A stretch of DNA of 64,000 bases from Methylocystis sp. (GTDB lineage: Bacteria > Pseudomonadota > Alphaproteobacteria > Rhizobiales > Beijerinckiaceae). The notes beneath the pieces were generated by a model that saw only the letters and a list, made by a program, of their open reading frames with translations, did no database searches and was not told where the DNA came from. Location: NCBI GenBank assembly GCA_020252485.1, contig JADCCX010000028.1, positions 49,243 to 113,242 of the forward strand. Direction: 5' to 3'. The translations under genes were made by a program, and so were the position numbers. Each line of letters opens with the position of its first letter. Within the stretch, counting starts at the first letter, position 1. Of the stretch, positions 39,174-48,573 are shown piece after piece.

Positions 39174-41195
39174 ATGCCGTTTGTGTTTCGCGTGGCGCAG
39201 GCCGCGCCCATCGTCTCGTGCCTGCTTGCGCTTCCGGGGGCGGCTCTCGCTCAGGACGCCGGAACACCGCCCGCCTCCCCGCCGCTGGAGGTCAACGTCA
39301 CCGCCAATCGCCTGCCGACCTCCATCCAGCGGACCGGGAGCGCCATCAGCATCATCCCGCGCTCCGATATCGAGAACACGAACCCGACCTCGCTCGTCGA
39401 TGTCCTCCGCAATGTTCCCGGCGTGTCGGTCACCGAGGCGGGCGGCCCGGGCGGCACGAGCGATATCCGCATCCGCGGCGCCAATCCCAATCAGACCCTG
39501 GTGCTGATCGATGGCGTCAGGATCAATGATCCGGCCCAGGCGAGCGGCGAATTCGACGGTTCGATCATCGCGCTGTCGCTGATTGAGCGGATCGAGGTGC
39601 TGCGCGGACCGCAATCCGCGCTCTATGGCTCGGATGCGATCGGCGGCGTGGTGAACATCATCACCAAACGCGGGCGGGGCCAGCCGAGCTACAGCCTCGT
39701 CGCCGAGATCGGCAGCTACGGCACGATCAACACCGCCGCCTCGGGGTCGGGCACGATCGGGCCCTGGAGCTTCGCCTTTTCTGGAACCGGCCAGCGCGCC
39801 GACGGCTTTTCCCGATACGGCTACCGCATCGGCCGGCTGGCCGGCGCCAACAGCATCGACGGCGTGCGCGGCGGAGCGCTCGAGCCTGACGGTTTCGGCC
39901 GTCTCGGCGGGTTTGGCCGGCTGGGCTATGATCCAAACACTGGGTTCCGCTTCGAGGTCTCCGCCCTGGCGACCCAGACCAGGGCGCAGACCGATGGCGG
40001 TTCGGGCCTGGCGGCGCCCACCGCCACCACCTATCCCGATACGGCGAGCACGGCCGAACGGACCTTCAGCCAGATAACGGCAAGGGCGGAGCTCGATGGT
40101 CTCGACGGCGCCATGACGAATGCCCTGCAGGTCTTCGGCGCGCGCACGGAGCGCAACTTCATCGATTCCCGCCTCACGCGGTCGGGGAGACTCCTGCGCG
40201 ACACCCGCACCAGCAGCGATTTCATCGGCGACCGGTTAGGCGCCGAGTATCTGGCGACTTTCAGGCTGCAGCAATTCGGCTCGGTGATCGCCGGGACGCG
40301 TTTCGAGCGCGAACTCGCCCAAACCTACAGCGCCAACGTGATGCCGGTCGCCACGCCGCGCATCCAGAATGTCGATGCGAACCAAGACACGCTCGCCGCC
40401 TTCGGCCTCTGGCAATTGCCGATCGGCGAAAGGCTCACGCTCTCGCTTGGCGGACGCTATGACAAGGTTACGGATATCCAGGGCTTCAACACCTGGCGGG
40501 CGACGGCCGCTTACCGGATTCCGGAAACCGGCACCGTCCTGCGCTCCAGCGCCGGCACGGGCGCCAAGGCGCCGACGCTGTTCCAGCGCTTCGCCGCCGT
40601 CGGCACGCCCGATCTCAGGCCCGAATTCAGCACCGGCTATGATGCCGGCATCGATCAGTCGCTGCTTAACGGCAGGGTGCGGCTGTCGGTGACGCTCTTC
40701 GCCAACAACATCCGCAACCTGATCCAGTTCAACAATTCGGCCGCCTGCCTCGCCCAGACGGCCGCGCTTTGTTATTTCAACGTCGACCGGGCCCGCACCT
40801 CGGGCGTCGAGACCAGCGCGCGCCTCAGCCTGCTTGAAGGCATCCTCTCGGGCACGGTCGCCTATACCTACATGCAGGCCAAGGACGAGGCGACGAACCT
40901 CACCCTCGCGCGCCGGCCGCAGCATTTCGGCCGCGTGGCCTTCCCCTGGACGCCCGTGGCGGCGGTCGTGATCGAGCCTTCCGTGACGCTGGTGTCAGAA
41001 CGGTTCTCCCGCTCGGGCGAGCGCGACAGGCTGGCTCCCTTCGCCCGATTCGATGTTGCATCGAGCTACCAGTTCAACGACATCTGGAAAGCCACCTTGC
41101 GGCTGGAGAACCTCACCAATGCACGCTACCAGGATGTCTATAACTTCGGCACGACGGGCCGCGCGGCCTATGCTGGTCTGACGGCGACCTGGTGA
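39174..41195 (+). CDS. btuB: TonB-dependent vitamin B12 receptor BtuB
   Basis: A 673-residue outer-membrane receptor. A signal peptide ends near ALAQDAG. The plug domain follows, with EVNVTANRLPTSIQRTGSAI, DVLRNVPGVSVTEAGGPG and LVLIDGVRINDP, and EVLRGPQSALYGSDAIGG closes it. The rest is a 22-strand barrel, with YQDVYNFGTTGRAAYAGL and terminal aromatic TATW. The 600-residue range and plug sequence fit BtuB. TTGGAG 4 bp before the ATG is the ribosome-binding site. It is controlled by the riboswitch just upstream. Confidence 0.93.
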   Translation: MPFVFRVAQAAPIVSCLLALPGAALAQDAGTPPASPPLEVNVTANRLPTSIQRTGSAISIIPRSDIENTNPTSLVDVLRNVPGVSVTEAGGPGGTSDIRIRGANPNQTLVLIDGVRINDPAQASGEFDGSIIALSLIERIEVLRGPQSALYGSDAIGGVVNIITKRGRGQPSYSLVAEIGSYGTINTAASGSGTIGPWSFAFSGTGQRADGFSRYGYRIGRLAGANSIDGVRGGALEPDGFGRLGGFGRLGYDPNTGFRFEVSALATQTRAQTDGGSGLAAPTATTYPDTASTAERTFSQITARAELDGLDGAMTNALQVFGARTERNFIDSRLTRSGRLLRDTRTSSDFIGDRLGAEYLATFRLQQFGSVIAGTRFERELAQTYSANVMPVATPRIQNVDANQDTLAAFGLWQLPIGERLTLSLGGRYDKVTDIQGFNTWRATAAYRIPETGTVLRSSAGTGAKAPTLFQRFAAVGTPDLRPEFSTGYDAGIDQSLLNGRVRLSVTLFANNIRNLIQFNNSAACLAQTAALCYFNVDRARTSGVETSARLSLLEGILSGTVAYTYMQAKDEATNLTLARRPQHFGRVAFPWTPVAAVVIEPSVTLVSERFSRSGERDRLAPFARFDVASSYQFNDIWKATLRLENLTNARYQDVYNFGTTGRAAYAGLTATW

Positions 41196-41232
41196 CAGGC
41201 GTTCGAGAGCAACGAAACAGGGAGAATTGAGC

Positions 41233-41886
41233 ATGCATATCGAAATCGGCATCATCGAACCCATGCGGCTCGCCGCCGCCAATGCTGCAGCGGCGGCACT
41301 GGTCGCCAGCCAGATCCCCGCGCTCGTCAAACGCCCGATGCTGCTGCCGCGCGTCGCCATCGTGGGAGTCGGCGTCGCCTTCCTCATGCAGGTCTGGCAC
41401 CTGCCGGTCGGACCGTCGGAACTGCATCTGATCGGCGCCACGACGGCCTATCTCTTCGCTGGTCTGCCTGCCGCGCTGGTGGGCTTCGCCCTGGCGCTCG
41501 CGCTGCAGCTCCTCGTCGAGCCGAAAGATCTGGCGCATCTGGGCGTCAACATGCTGTCGCTGGGCCTGCCGCTCGCCGCCATGTATCTCGCCTTCGGCCG
41601 CCGCCTCTTCGGCACATCATTGCAGGAGCGCTTCACGCTTGGCCGCGTCCTGAAGCTTGACCTGACCTATTACGCCGGCGTCGCCGCCATGGTGGCCTTC
41701 TGGCTCGGCATCTCCAACGATCCGCTGCCGGTGCGCGATTGGGCCGGCTGGGCGCTGGCCTATATGCCGGTCTTCGCCGGCGAGGCGATGCTCAGCTTCG
41801 GCGCCGTCATGCTCCTGCGCCAGTGGCAATCGCGCGCCGGCGCCTTGGCGCGGCATACGGAAATCGGCCGCCTTCGCTTCGGATGA
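41233..41886 (+). CDS. CbiM-like energy-coupling-factor permease
   Basis: A 217-residue membrane protein with about six helices. MHIEIGIIEPMRLAAAN at the N-terminus recalls the CbiM metal-binding MHI-x-[DE]-G start, where the free N-terminus and His2 bind Co2+. LHLIGATTAYLFAG and LGVNMLSLGLPLA match other CbiM helices. CbiM normally works with CbiN, CbiQ and CbiO, none of which is present. It lies in the riboswitch-controlled btu operon; cobalt uptake is likely but inferred. Its stop overlaps btuC (ATGA). Confidence 0.82.
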   Translation: MHIEIGIIEPMRLAAANAAAAALVASQIPALVKRPMLLPRVAIVGVGVAFLMQVWHLPVGPSELHLIGATTAYLFAGLPAALVGFALALALQLLVEPKDLAHLGVNMLSLGLPLAAMYLAFGRRLFGTSLQERFTLGRVLKLDLTYYAGVAAMVAFWLGISNDPLPVRDWAGWALAYMPVFAGEAMLSFGAVMLLRQWQSRAGALARHTEIGRLRFG

Positions 41887-42887
41887 AGCGATCGCGCCTT
41901 TGGCTGGTTCCGGCGCTGGCCTGCCTGGCGGCGCTGCTGTTCGTGGCGTCGCTTGGCATCGGCCCGGTGCGGCTGTCGCCCGGCGAAGTCCTGACCGCAC
42001 TGACTGCCGAGGGCACGCCGCAAGCGGTGATCGTCCGCGAGATCCGGCTGCCGCGCGCCATCCTTGCCCTGGCGATCGGCGCGGTTCTAGGGCTTTCGGG
42101 CGCCGCGATGCAGGGGTTGCTGCGCAATCCGCTGGCGGCGCCGTCGCTCTTCGGCGCACCGCAGACGGCTGCCTTTGCGGCCGTCTCGACCATCTCGCTC
42201 GGCTGGAACGACACCCTGTCCTGGGGCCTGCCGCTGGCGGCCATCGCCGGCGCTTTCCTGTCGGTGTTTCTGCTGCTCGCGGTGGCCGGCCGCAGCGCCT
42301 CGCTGCTTCTCCTGATCCTTGCGGGACTTGCGATTTCGGCTCTGGCGGGAGCGGGCACGGCGCTCGCGATGAATCTCGCGCCCAACCCTTTCGCGGCGCT
42401 GGAAATAGCGTTCTGGCTGCTGGGATCGCTCGAGGATCGCTCGATGCGGCATGTGGCGCTCGCGCTTCCCTTCATCCTCGCAGCGGGCCTGCTGCTTTAC
42501 CTGCAGCGCGGATCCTTCCGCGCCTTGACGCTCGGTGAAGAGGCCGCAGAGAGCCTTGGCGTGAATGTGGATCTGCTGCGCCTGCTGGTCATTCTCGGCG
42601 TGGCGCTTGGCGTCGGCGCCTCTGTGGCGGTCGCCGGCACGATCTCGTTCATCGGCCTTGTCGCGCCGCATCTGATGCGCCCGCTGGTCGACCATGATCC
42701 TGCGCGGCTGCTGCTCCCGGCGGCGTTGACGGGCGCCTGCCTCCTGCTGTCGGCGGATATCGCCGTCCGGCTCATCCCCGCCACCAGCGATATCAAGGTC
42801 GGCGTCCTGACCTCGATCATCGGCGTGCCGTTCTTCCTCTATCTCATTCTGCGCCAGCGCCGCAGCCTCGCGGGAGGCGTGGCATGA
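41883..42887 (+). CDS. btuC: FecCD-type ABC permease BtuC
   Basis: A 334-residue permease with about ten helices of the BtuC/FecCD family. LPRAILALAIGAVLGLSGAA, MQGLLRNPLAAPSLFG and SFIGLVAPHLMRPLV are signature stretches, the last forming the coupling region. It moves cobalamin or related corrinoids across the inner membrane. Start at the ATG at 41883 overlapping the CbiM-like gene; the stop overlaps btuD (ATGA). Confidence 0.9.
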   Translation: MKRSRLWLVPALACLAALLFVASLGIGPVRLSPGEVLTALTAEGTPQAVIVREIRLPRAILALAIGAVLGLSGAAMQGLLRNPLAAPSLFGAPQTAAFAAVSTISLGWNDTLSWGLPLAAIAGAFLSVFLLLAVAGRSASLLLLILAGLAISALAGAGTALAMNLAPNPFAALEIAFWLLGSLEDRSMRHVALALPFILAAGLLLYLQRGSFRALTLGEEAAESLGVNVDLLRLLVILGVALGVGASVAVAGTISFIGLVAPHLMRPLVDHDPARLLLPAALTGACLLLSADIAVRLIPATSDIKVGVLTSIIGVPFFLYLILRQRRSLAGGVA

Positions 42888-43660
42888 CAAGCGCGCTTTC
42901 GCTCGAAGGGGTTGGCGTGAGGCTCAGCGGACGCGCCATCGTCCACGATGTGACGCTGAGGCTCCAGCCGGGGAGGCTGGTTGCGCTGCTTGGCCCCAAC
43001 GGAGCGGGCAAGACCACCCTGCTGAAGGCGATGGCTGGCCTGCTGCCCTCGCAGGGCGAAATCCGGATCGGCGATGACAGGCTCGCCGCCCTCGACCGTG
43101 GCCTGCGGGCCCGGCGCATTGGCTATCTGCCGCAAGGCCATCAGGTCCATTGGCCGCTCAGCGCGCGCGACATCGTCGCGCTCGGGCGGTTTCCTCACGG
43201 ATTGGCGGACCCAGCGCGGATGAGCCCGGGCCATGCCGGCGTCGTCGATGCGGTGATGGCCCGCACCGATACGGCCCGCTTCGCCGGGCAGGCGGTGATG
43301 ACGCTCTCCGGCGGCGAAAGGGCGCGGGTCATGCTGGCGCGTGTGCTGGCGGTCGAGGCCGGCATCCTGCTCGCCGATGAGCCGACGGCGTCGCTCGATC
43401 CCCGCCATCAGATCACGGTCATGCAGGATCTGAAGGCGGAAAGCCGGAGGGGCGTGCTGGTCGTCGCCGTCACACATGACATCGCGCTGGCGAGCCGTCT
43501 CGCCGATGAGATCGTGCTGATGGACGCGGGCCGTGTGGTCGCCCATGGCCCGGCCGAAGCTGTGCTGACGGATGAGCGGCTGGCGCGCATCTATGGCGTC
43601 AGGGCGTTGCGTCAGAATGCCGAAGGCGAGGATGTCATCACGCCCTGGAGCCTGGCATGA
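42884..43660 (+). CDS. btuD: ABC transporter ATPase BtuD
   Basis: A 258-residue ATPase. Walker A GPNGAGKTT is at about 38-46, Q-loop LPQGHQVHWP, signature LSGGERARVMLARV, Walker B ILLADEPTASLDPRHQ and switch His in VAVTHDIALA. It powers BtuC. Its 3' end overlaps the convergent cobD gene by 49 bp. The gene is in the middle of the btu arm and ends 978 bp before btuF. Confidence 0.9.
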   Translation: MTSALSLEGVGVRLSGRAIVHDVTLRLQPGRLVALLGPNGAGKTTLLKAMAGLLPSQGEIRIGDDRLAALDRGLRARRIGYLPQGHQVHWPLSARDIVALGRFPHGLADPARMSPGHAGVVDAVMARTDTARFAGQAVMTLSGGERARVMLARVLAVEAGILLADEPTASLDPRHQITVMQDLKAESRRGVLVVAVTHDIALASRLADEIVLMDAGRVVAHGPAEAVLTDERLARIYGVRALRQNAEGEDVITPWSLA

Positions 43661-44646
43661 GCGGCGAAGCCCGCGAGAGCGCAGCTCAACCGCGCAAGGC
43701 CCGCCGCGTTGCCGGGGAGGCCGAACCGCAGCAGCGTCCTGTCGCGATCGAAACGGCGCACCCAGATGTGCTGGCCAGCAAGGCGCTCATGCAGGGCAGC
43801 CGCCGCCGGATGGCGAACCAGACGGAAGAGCGGGGTGCCGCCGATGATCCGGCACTGGCCCTCGATCAGGCAGCGGTCCATGGAATTGGCTTCGGCGTTC
43901 AGGTTTTCCCGCATCATCTTCGCCCAACCGTCGTCGCCAAGGGCCGCTTCGCCGATGGCGAGCGCGGGCCCCGTGACCGCCCAGGGCCCCAGGGCGGCGC
44001 GGAAGCGCCCGGCGATGGAAGGGGCGGCGATGAGGAAGCCCAGCCTCACGCCGGCCAGGCCGTAGAATTTACCGAAGGAGCGCAGGATCACCACCGGATA
44101 CCGGGCGCAGAGGCTGACGGCGGTCCTCTCCGGCGCGACGTCTATGAAGGACTCGTCGATGATCAGCCAGCCGCCCCTTTCGGCCGCCTCGGCGGCGCAA
44201 TCGGCCAGAGCATCAAGCGGCAGCAGGCGCCCGTCCGGGTTGTTTGGGTTGACGATGATCAGGTTGGCGGCATCCCGCCATTCCTTGAGCGCCGCAATCC
44301 CTTCGACGCCGCGATCAGTACCGCTGAAAGCGCGGGCATGCTCATTATAGGTTGGTCCGAGAACCGCAGCGCCGCCGGCAGGCGCAAGGCGCGGCATCCA
44401 CTGGATAAGGGCCTGCGTGCCGGGCGCGGCGACGATTTCCGCCTGCTCCGGCACGCGGTAGCATCGCCGCGCCGCGTCGAGCAGGGCCTTGAGGTCTCCG
44501 CCTGTTGGAAGGCTCCGCCAAAGCTCCGCCGCCAGTTCCGGCACGGGATAGGCATGCGGGTTGATGCCGGTCGAGAGGTCGAGCCAATCGCCGCGTCCGC
44601 CCCCGAAACGGGCCATCGCCTCCGTCAAGTCACCGCCATGCAGCAT
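43612..44646 (-). CDS. cobD: Threonine-phosphate decarboxylase CobD (CobC of Pseudomonas)
   Basis: A 344-residue PLP enzyme of the aminotransferase I/II fold. It starts MLHGGDLTEAMARFG and has LDLSTGINPHAYP, a PGTQALIQWMPRL region, NPNNPDGR, IIDESFIDV and the PLP Lys in LRSFGKFYGLAGVRLGF. It makes (R)-1-amino-2-propanol phosphate for the cobalamin nucleotide loop. It lies opposite to the btu arm: its 3' end overlaps btuD and its 5' end abuts or overlaps btuF. A longer start at 44670 is possible. Confidence 0.9.
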   Translation of the reverse strand: MLHGGDLTEAMARFGGGRGDWLDLSTGINPHAYPVPELAAELWRSLPTGGDLKALLDAARRCYRVPEQAEIVAAPGTQALIQWMPRLAPAGGAAVLGPTYNEHARAFSGTDRGVEGIAALKEWRDAANLIIVNPNNPDGRLLPLDALADCAAEAAERGGWLIIDESFIDVAPERTAVSLCARYPVVILRSFGKFYGLAGVRLGFLIAAPSIAGRFRAALGPWAVTGPALAIGEAALGDDGWAKMMRENLNAEANSMDRCLIEGQCRIIGGTPLFRLVRHPAAAALHERLAGQHIWVRRFDRDRTLLRFGLPGNAAGLARLSCALAGFAAHARLQGVMTSSPSAF

Positions 44647-45528
44647 GCGGCCTGTCTGCCACCAAAGCATCCCGCCCGCCAGTGGCTCATGGTCCTTGCG
44701 GCGATGATCATGACCTGCGGGCCCGCCGCCGCGCAGGAAGCGCCGCCGGCGCGCGTGATCTCGCTGAACATGTGCACGGATCAGCTTCTTCTCGATCTCG
44801 CCGAACCGCGTCAGATCGCCGGCCTCAGCCCCTTCGCGGCGGATGCGGCGCGGTCGTTTTTGGCGACGCAGGCGCAGGCCCTGCCGATCCTCTCCGGTTC
44901 GGCCGAGGAGGTGATGGTTCTGAGGCCCGACCTTGTCGTTTCCGGCACCTTCACCAAACGCGCCACCCGCGAATTCATCCGGGCGCGCGGCGTCACCCTT
45001 GAGGAATTCGCCCCCGTCAGGACCATTGCCGAGACGAAGCGGCAGATCACCCGCTTCGGCGAAATCACCGGCGCCGGCGCCAAGGCGGCGGCCCGCAACG
45101 CCGAGATCGATGCGGCGCTGGCAGAGCTGCGCGTTGCTGCGGCCACGAGCCGGCTGCGCGTGCTGCCGCTGGCGCGCCGGGGCTGGGTTTCCGGCGCCAA
45201 TTCGCTGATGTCCGACCTTCTCGCTGAGGCCGGTCTCGTCAATGCGGCGGGCGAACTCGGCATTCGCACGGGCGGACGCACGACGCTGGAGCAAATCGTG
45301 CACCTGCGGCCGGATGCGATCGTGATCTCCCATGACGAGGACAGGGCCGAGGATCAGGGGCTCGCGCTGCTGCTGCATCCCTCGATCCAGACGCTCTTCC
45401 CGCGGGAGCGCCGCATCCTCCTCCCGGAGCGCCTGACGATCTGTGGCGGTGCGATGCTCGCCGAGGCGATGCGGATGCTGGCCTCGCAACTCAGCCAGCT
45501 GAAGCCGCGCGATGCTGCTGCACGCTGA
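44638..45528 (+). CDS. btuF: Periplasmic cobalamin-binding protein BtuF-like
   Basis: A 296-residue Fec/BtuF-type binding protein. An N-terminal signal segment ends near GPAAAQEA. RVISLNMCTDQLLLDLAEP starts the first lobe, and LRPDLVVSGTFTKRATREF and LRPDAIVISHDEDR follow. It would pass cobalamin or cobinamide to BtuCD. The start is uncertain: ATG 44638 gives a signal peptide with positive charge but overlaps cobD by 9 bp; ATG 44689 avoids this. No clear ribosome-binding site decides. The end overlaps cbiB by 17 bp. Confidence 0.83.
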   Translation: MQHAACLPPKHPARQWLMVLAAMIMTCGPAAAQEAPPARVISLNMCTDQLLLDLAEPRQIAGLSPFAADAARSFLATQAQALPILSGSAEEVMVLRPDLVVSGTFTKRATREFIRARGVTLEEFAPVRTIAETKRQITRFGEITGAGAKAAARNAEIDAALAELRVAAATSRLRVLPLARRGWVSGANSLMSDLLAEAGLVNAAGELGIRTGGRTTLEQIVHLRPDAIVISHDEDRAEDQGLALLLHPSIQTLFPRERRILLPERLTICGGAMLAEAMRMLASQLSQLKPRDAAAR

Positions 45529-46486
45529 CGCTCTCGCCATCCTGCTGATCGCGCTCGCCGCCGATGCCGTGATCGGCGATCCCGACGCGGTCTGGCGGCG
45601 CTGGCCGCACCCGGTGACCTGGATGGGGTCGCTGATCGATCTTCTCGACCGCTCCATGAATCGCGAGGCCGATTCGTTCGAACGGCGCAGGATGATGGGA
45701 CTCGCGGCTCTCATGCTGCTGCTCGCGGTTTGTGGAACGGCGGCCGTGGCGCTCGATTCCCTCCTTCGCGCTTTGCCTGGCCATCCCTGGACAACAGGCC
45801 TGATCGCCTCGGTGCTGCTGGCGCAGAATTCGCTTTATGTCCACGTGGCGCGCGTGCGGGACGCTTTCTCGGCCGGAGGGCTCGATGCGGCGCGGCAGGC
45901 CGTTTCGATGATCGTCGGCCGCAATCCCGAAAGCCTTGATGAAGCGGGCGTCGCCCGCGCCGCGATCGAAACCACGGCGGAGAATTTCTCGGACGGCGTC
46001 GTCGCCCCTGCCTTCTGGCTGGCGCTCCTGGGCCTGCCCGGCCTGGTTCTCTACAAGGCGATCAACACGGCCGATTCGATGATCGGGCATCGCACGGCGC
46101 GGCATGAGGCCTTCGGCTGGGCCGCGGCGCGGCTGGATGATTGGGTCAATCTCGCGCCGTCGCGGCTGGCTGGCGGCTTGCTCGCGCTGGCGGCCCCGCT
46201 CGCCGGCGGCTCGATCGCCGCCTCTTTCCGGACCATGCGGCGGGATGCGCGCCTCCACAAATCACCGAACGCCGGCTGGCCTGAAGCGGCCATGGCGCGC
46301 GCGCTGGGCGTGGCCCTCGCCGGACCGCGCCGTTATGGCGACCAGATTGTCGAGGATCCGTTCCTGAATGCGGAAGCACGCCAGGAGGCGACGCCCAAGG
46401 ACATTTCCCGCGCCCTGATCCTGCTGGCAGGGGCCTGCGCGCTGCAATTCCTGCTGGTTGCGGCGCTGGCTTCACTGGCCGCGTGA
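45512..46486 (+). CDS. cbiB: Adenosylcobinamide-phosphate synthase CbiB (CobD of Pseudomonas)
   Basis: A 324-residue inner-membrane enzyme. The family start is seen in [20 protein letters not shown], followed by [35 protein letters not shown] and [16 protein letters not shown] are strongly conserved. It joins aminopropanol phosphate to adenosylcobyric acid, using the product of cobD encoded close by. Its 3' end overlaps the convergent cobQ by 15 bp. Confidence 0.93.
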   Translation: MLLHADALAILLIALAADAVIGDPDAVWRRWPHPVTWMGSLIDLLDRSMNREADSFERRRMMGLAALMLLLAVCGTAAVALDSLLRALPGHPWTTGLIASVLLAQNSLYVHVARVRDAFSAGGLDAARQAVSMIVGRNPESLDEAGVARAAIETTAENFSDGVVAPAFWLALLGLPGLVLYKAINTADSMIGHRTARHEAFGWAAARLDDWVNLAPSRLAGGLLALAAPLAGGSIAASFRTMRRDARLHKSPNAGWPEAAMARALGVALAGPRRYGDQIVEDPFLNAEARQEATPKDISRALILLAGACALQFLLVAALASLAA

Positions 46487-47953
46487 GCGGGCGATCGTAA
46501 TGATCCGGTCGATATCAAGGTGCTTCTCGCAATGGTCGGCGAGCGCATCCAGCGTCGCCTCGATGCTTTCGCTGTACCGCAGGCCGCTGCTCCTGCCGAA
46601 GGCGGCAAGCCACGCGGCGCGAAAGCCGTCGGCGGCAAACAGCCCATGCACATAGGTTCCGGCGATCCGCCCGTCCGCGCTCGCTGCTCCTTCCGGCCTG
46701 CCGTCGATATCGAGCATGGGACGCACGCAATCCGGGCCGCTCGTGCGGCCAAGGTGAATCTCGTAGCCGCTCACGCTCTGGCCGGTCGCAAGGTCCAACG
46801 CCGCCACCGGCAGCGTGATCTTGTCGCCCGTCAGCACCGTCTCGACAGCGAGGAGGCCGAGGCCCGCAACCGAGCCCGCCGGTCCCTCGACACCATCCGG
46901 ATCGCTGATGGTGCGGCCGAGCATCTGGTATCCGCCGCAAAGCCCGAGCACCTTGCCGCCGCGCCGGACATGGCCCTGGAGGTCCGCATCCCAGCCCTGG
47001 CTGCGGAAGAAGGCGAGATCGCCGATCGTGGATTTCGAACCCGGCAGGATCACCACATCGGCATCGCCGGGCAGCGGCGCGCCAGGCGGCACGAGCGTCA
47101 GTTCCACATCCGGCTCCTGCGCGAGCGGGTCAAGGTCATCGAAATTGGCGATCCGGGCGATGACCGGCACGGCGATCTTCAGCCGGCCATGCGAGCCAGA
47201 GCTCCGGTTCACCAGATCGAGCGCATCTTCCGCCGGCAGCTTCTGCGCCTCGGGGAACCAGGGCAGCACGCCGAGCGACGGCCAGCCCGTACGCACTGTG
47301 ATCTCGTCGAGGCCGCCGTCGAACAGCCGGACATCGCCCCGGAACTTGTTGATCAGGAAGGCGCGGATCAGCGCGCGTTCCTCCGGCTCCAGCACGGCAT
47401 GGGTGCCGACAAGGCTGGCTATCACGCCGCCACGGTCGATGTCGCCGATGAGCGCGACCGGAACCTCAGCGGCAAGCGCGAATCCCATATTGGCGATATC
47501 GCCCGCCCTGAGGTTGATCTCGGCGGGGCTGCCCGCACCTTCAATGAGCACGATGTCGGCCCCGGCGCTGACCTTCGCGAAACTGTCAAGCACCACCGGC
47601 AGCAGCATGGCCTTTCGTGAGCCGTAATCCATGGCGCGCAATGATCCCATGCGCTTGCCCTGTACGATCACCTGCGCGCCGGTCTCGCTCTCGGGCTTCA
47701 GCAGCACCGGGTTCATATGCACGGATGGCGGCACGCGGGCCGCCATCGCCTGCACCGCCTGCGCGCGGCCGATCTCCCCGCCATCGGTGGTCACTGCTGC
47801 GTTGTTCGACATGTTCTGCGGCTTGAACGGCATCACCTTGAGGCCACGGCGCGTCAGAGCGCGGGCGATGCCGGCGACGAGCGTCGACTTGCCCACATTC
47901 GAGCCCGTGCCCATGAACATGATGGCAGGGACCGATTGGGCGTCCGCGCTCAA
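46472..47953 (-). CDS. cobQ: Cobyric acid synthase CobQ
   Basis: A 493-residue amidotransferase. The N-terminal P-loop domain has [16 protein letters not shown], and [12 protein letters not shown] follows. The C-terminal glutamine-amidotransferase domain contains the Cys nucleophile in [13 protein letters not shown] and His in GTYVHGLF. It amidates four side chains of adenosylcobyrinic a,c-diamide. The start appears to be a TTG overlapping the cobO stop (TTGA); no ATG fits before the P-loop. It is the last gene of the minus-strand cob operon. Confidence 0.93.
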   Translation of the reverse strand: MSADAQSVPAIMFMGTGSNVGKSTLVAGIARALTRRGLKVMPFKPQNMSNNAAVTTDGGEIGRAQAVQAMAARVPPSVHMNPVLLKPESETGAQVIVQGKRMGSLRAMDYGSRKAMLLPVVLDSFAKVSAGADIVLIEGAGSPAEINLRAGDIANMGFALAAEVPVALIGDIDRGGVIASLVGTHAVLEPEERALIRAFLINKFRGDVRLFDGGLDEITVRTGWPSLGVLPWFPEAQKLPAEDALDLVNRSSGSHGRLKIAVPVIARIANFDDLDPLAQEPDVELTLVPPGAPLPGDADVVILPGSKSTIGDLAFFRSQGWDADLQGHVRRGGKVLGLCGGYQMLGRTISDPDGVEGPAGSVAGLGLLAVETVLTGDKITLPVAALDLATGQSVSGYEIHLGRTSGPDCVRPMLDIDGRPEGAASADGRIAGTYVHGLFAADGFRAAWLAAFGRSSGLRYSESIEATLDALADHCEKHLDIDRIITIARSRGQ

Positions 47954-48573
47954 AACTCGACACCCTTCTGCGCCTTCACGCCGGCGCGGAACGGATGCTT
48001 GATCAGCGTCATCTCGGTGACGAGATCGGCGATCTCGATCAGTTCCGGCTTGGCGTTGCGGCCGGTGATCACGACGTGCTTGTCCGCTGGCTTTTCCGCC
48101 TTCAGGAAATCGATGACCTCGGCGAGCGGCAGGTAATCATAGCGCAGCACGATGTTGAGCTCGTCGAGCAGCACCATTTTGTGCCGCGCGTCGCGGATCA
48201 GCTCTTTGGCCCGCTCCCAGGCCTTGCGGGCGGAAGCGATGTCGCGTTCGCGATCCTGCGTGTCCCAGGTGAAGCCTTCGCCCATGATCTCCAGCGTGCA
48301 GAGCTCCGGGAACCGGCGCAGCAGGATCGCTTCGCCGGTCACCCAATCGGGCGCCTTGGTGAATTGCACGACGGCCACGGGCATCTCATGCGCGATATGC
48401 CGGAAGACCATGCCGAAGGCGGCGGAGGACTTGCCCTTCCCCGCCCCGGTATGGACGATGAGCAATCCCTTGTCGGCCACTTTGGCGGCCAGAATCCGGT
48501 CTTTGGCCGCCTTGTGCTTCTTCATCTTCTCGGCATGGCGGGCGTTTGCGTCGATGCCGGTCGGCGTTGTCAT
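47950..48573 (-). CDS. cobO: Cob(I)yrinic acid a,c-diamide adenosyltransferase CobO
   Basis: A 207-residue ATP:corrinoid adenosyltransferase of the CobA/CobO type. The P-loop is [15 protein letters not shown] at about 41. [16 protein letters not shown] and [17 protein letters not shown] are typical. It adds the upper adenosyl ligand. The ATG at 48573 overlaps the cobN stop (ATGA). Upstream in-frame codons lie within cobN and are not used. Confidence 0.95.
   Translation of the reverse strand: MTTPTGIDANARHAEKMKKHKAAKDRILAAKVADKGLLIVHTGAGKGKSSAAFGMVFRHIAHEMPVAVVQFTKAPDWVTGEAILLRRFPELCTLEIMGEGFTWDTQDRERDIASARKAWERAKELIRDARHKMVLLDELNIVLRYDYLPLAEVIDFLKAEKPADKHVVITGRNAKPELIEIADLVTEMTLIKHPFRAGVKAQKGVEF

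Noticed and set aside
41739..41882. N-terminal extension of btuC inside the CbiM-like gene
   Set aside because: Sequence before 41883 is the shadow of the CbiM-like gene; the ATGA overlap marks the natural start.
43657..45528. A 623-residue plus-strand frame extending btuF upstream
   Set aside because: The upstream part is antisense to cobD and lacks similarity. The signal peptide marks the true start near 44638-44689.
43612..45714. A 700-residue minus-strand frame extending cobD upstream
   Set aside because: Everything before about 44670 is antisense to btuF and shows no family similarity; cobD begins at 44646 or 44670.
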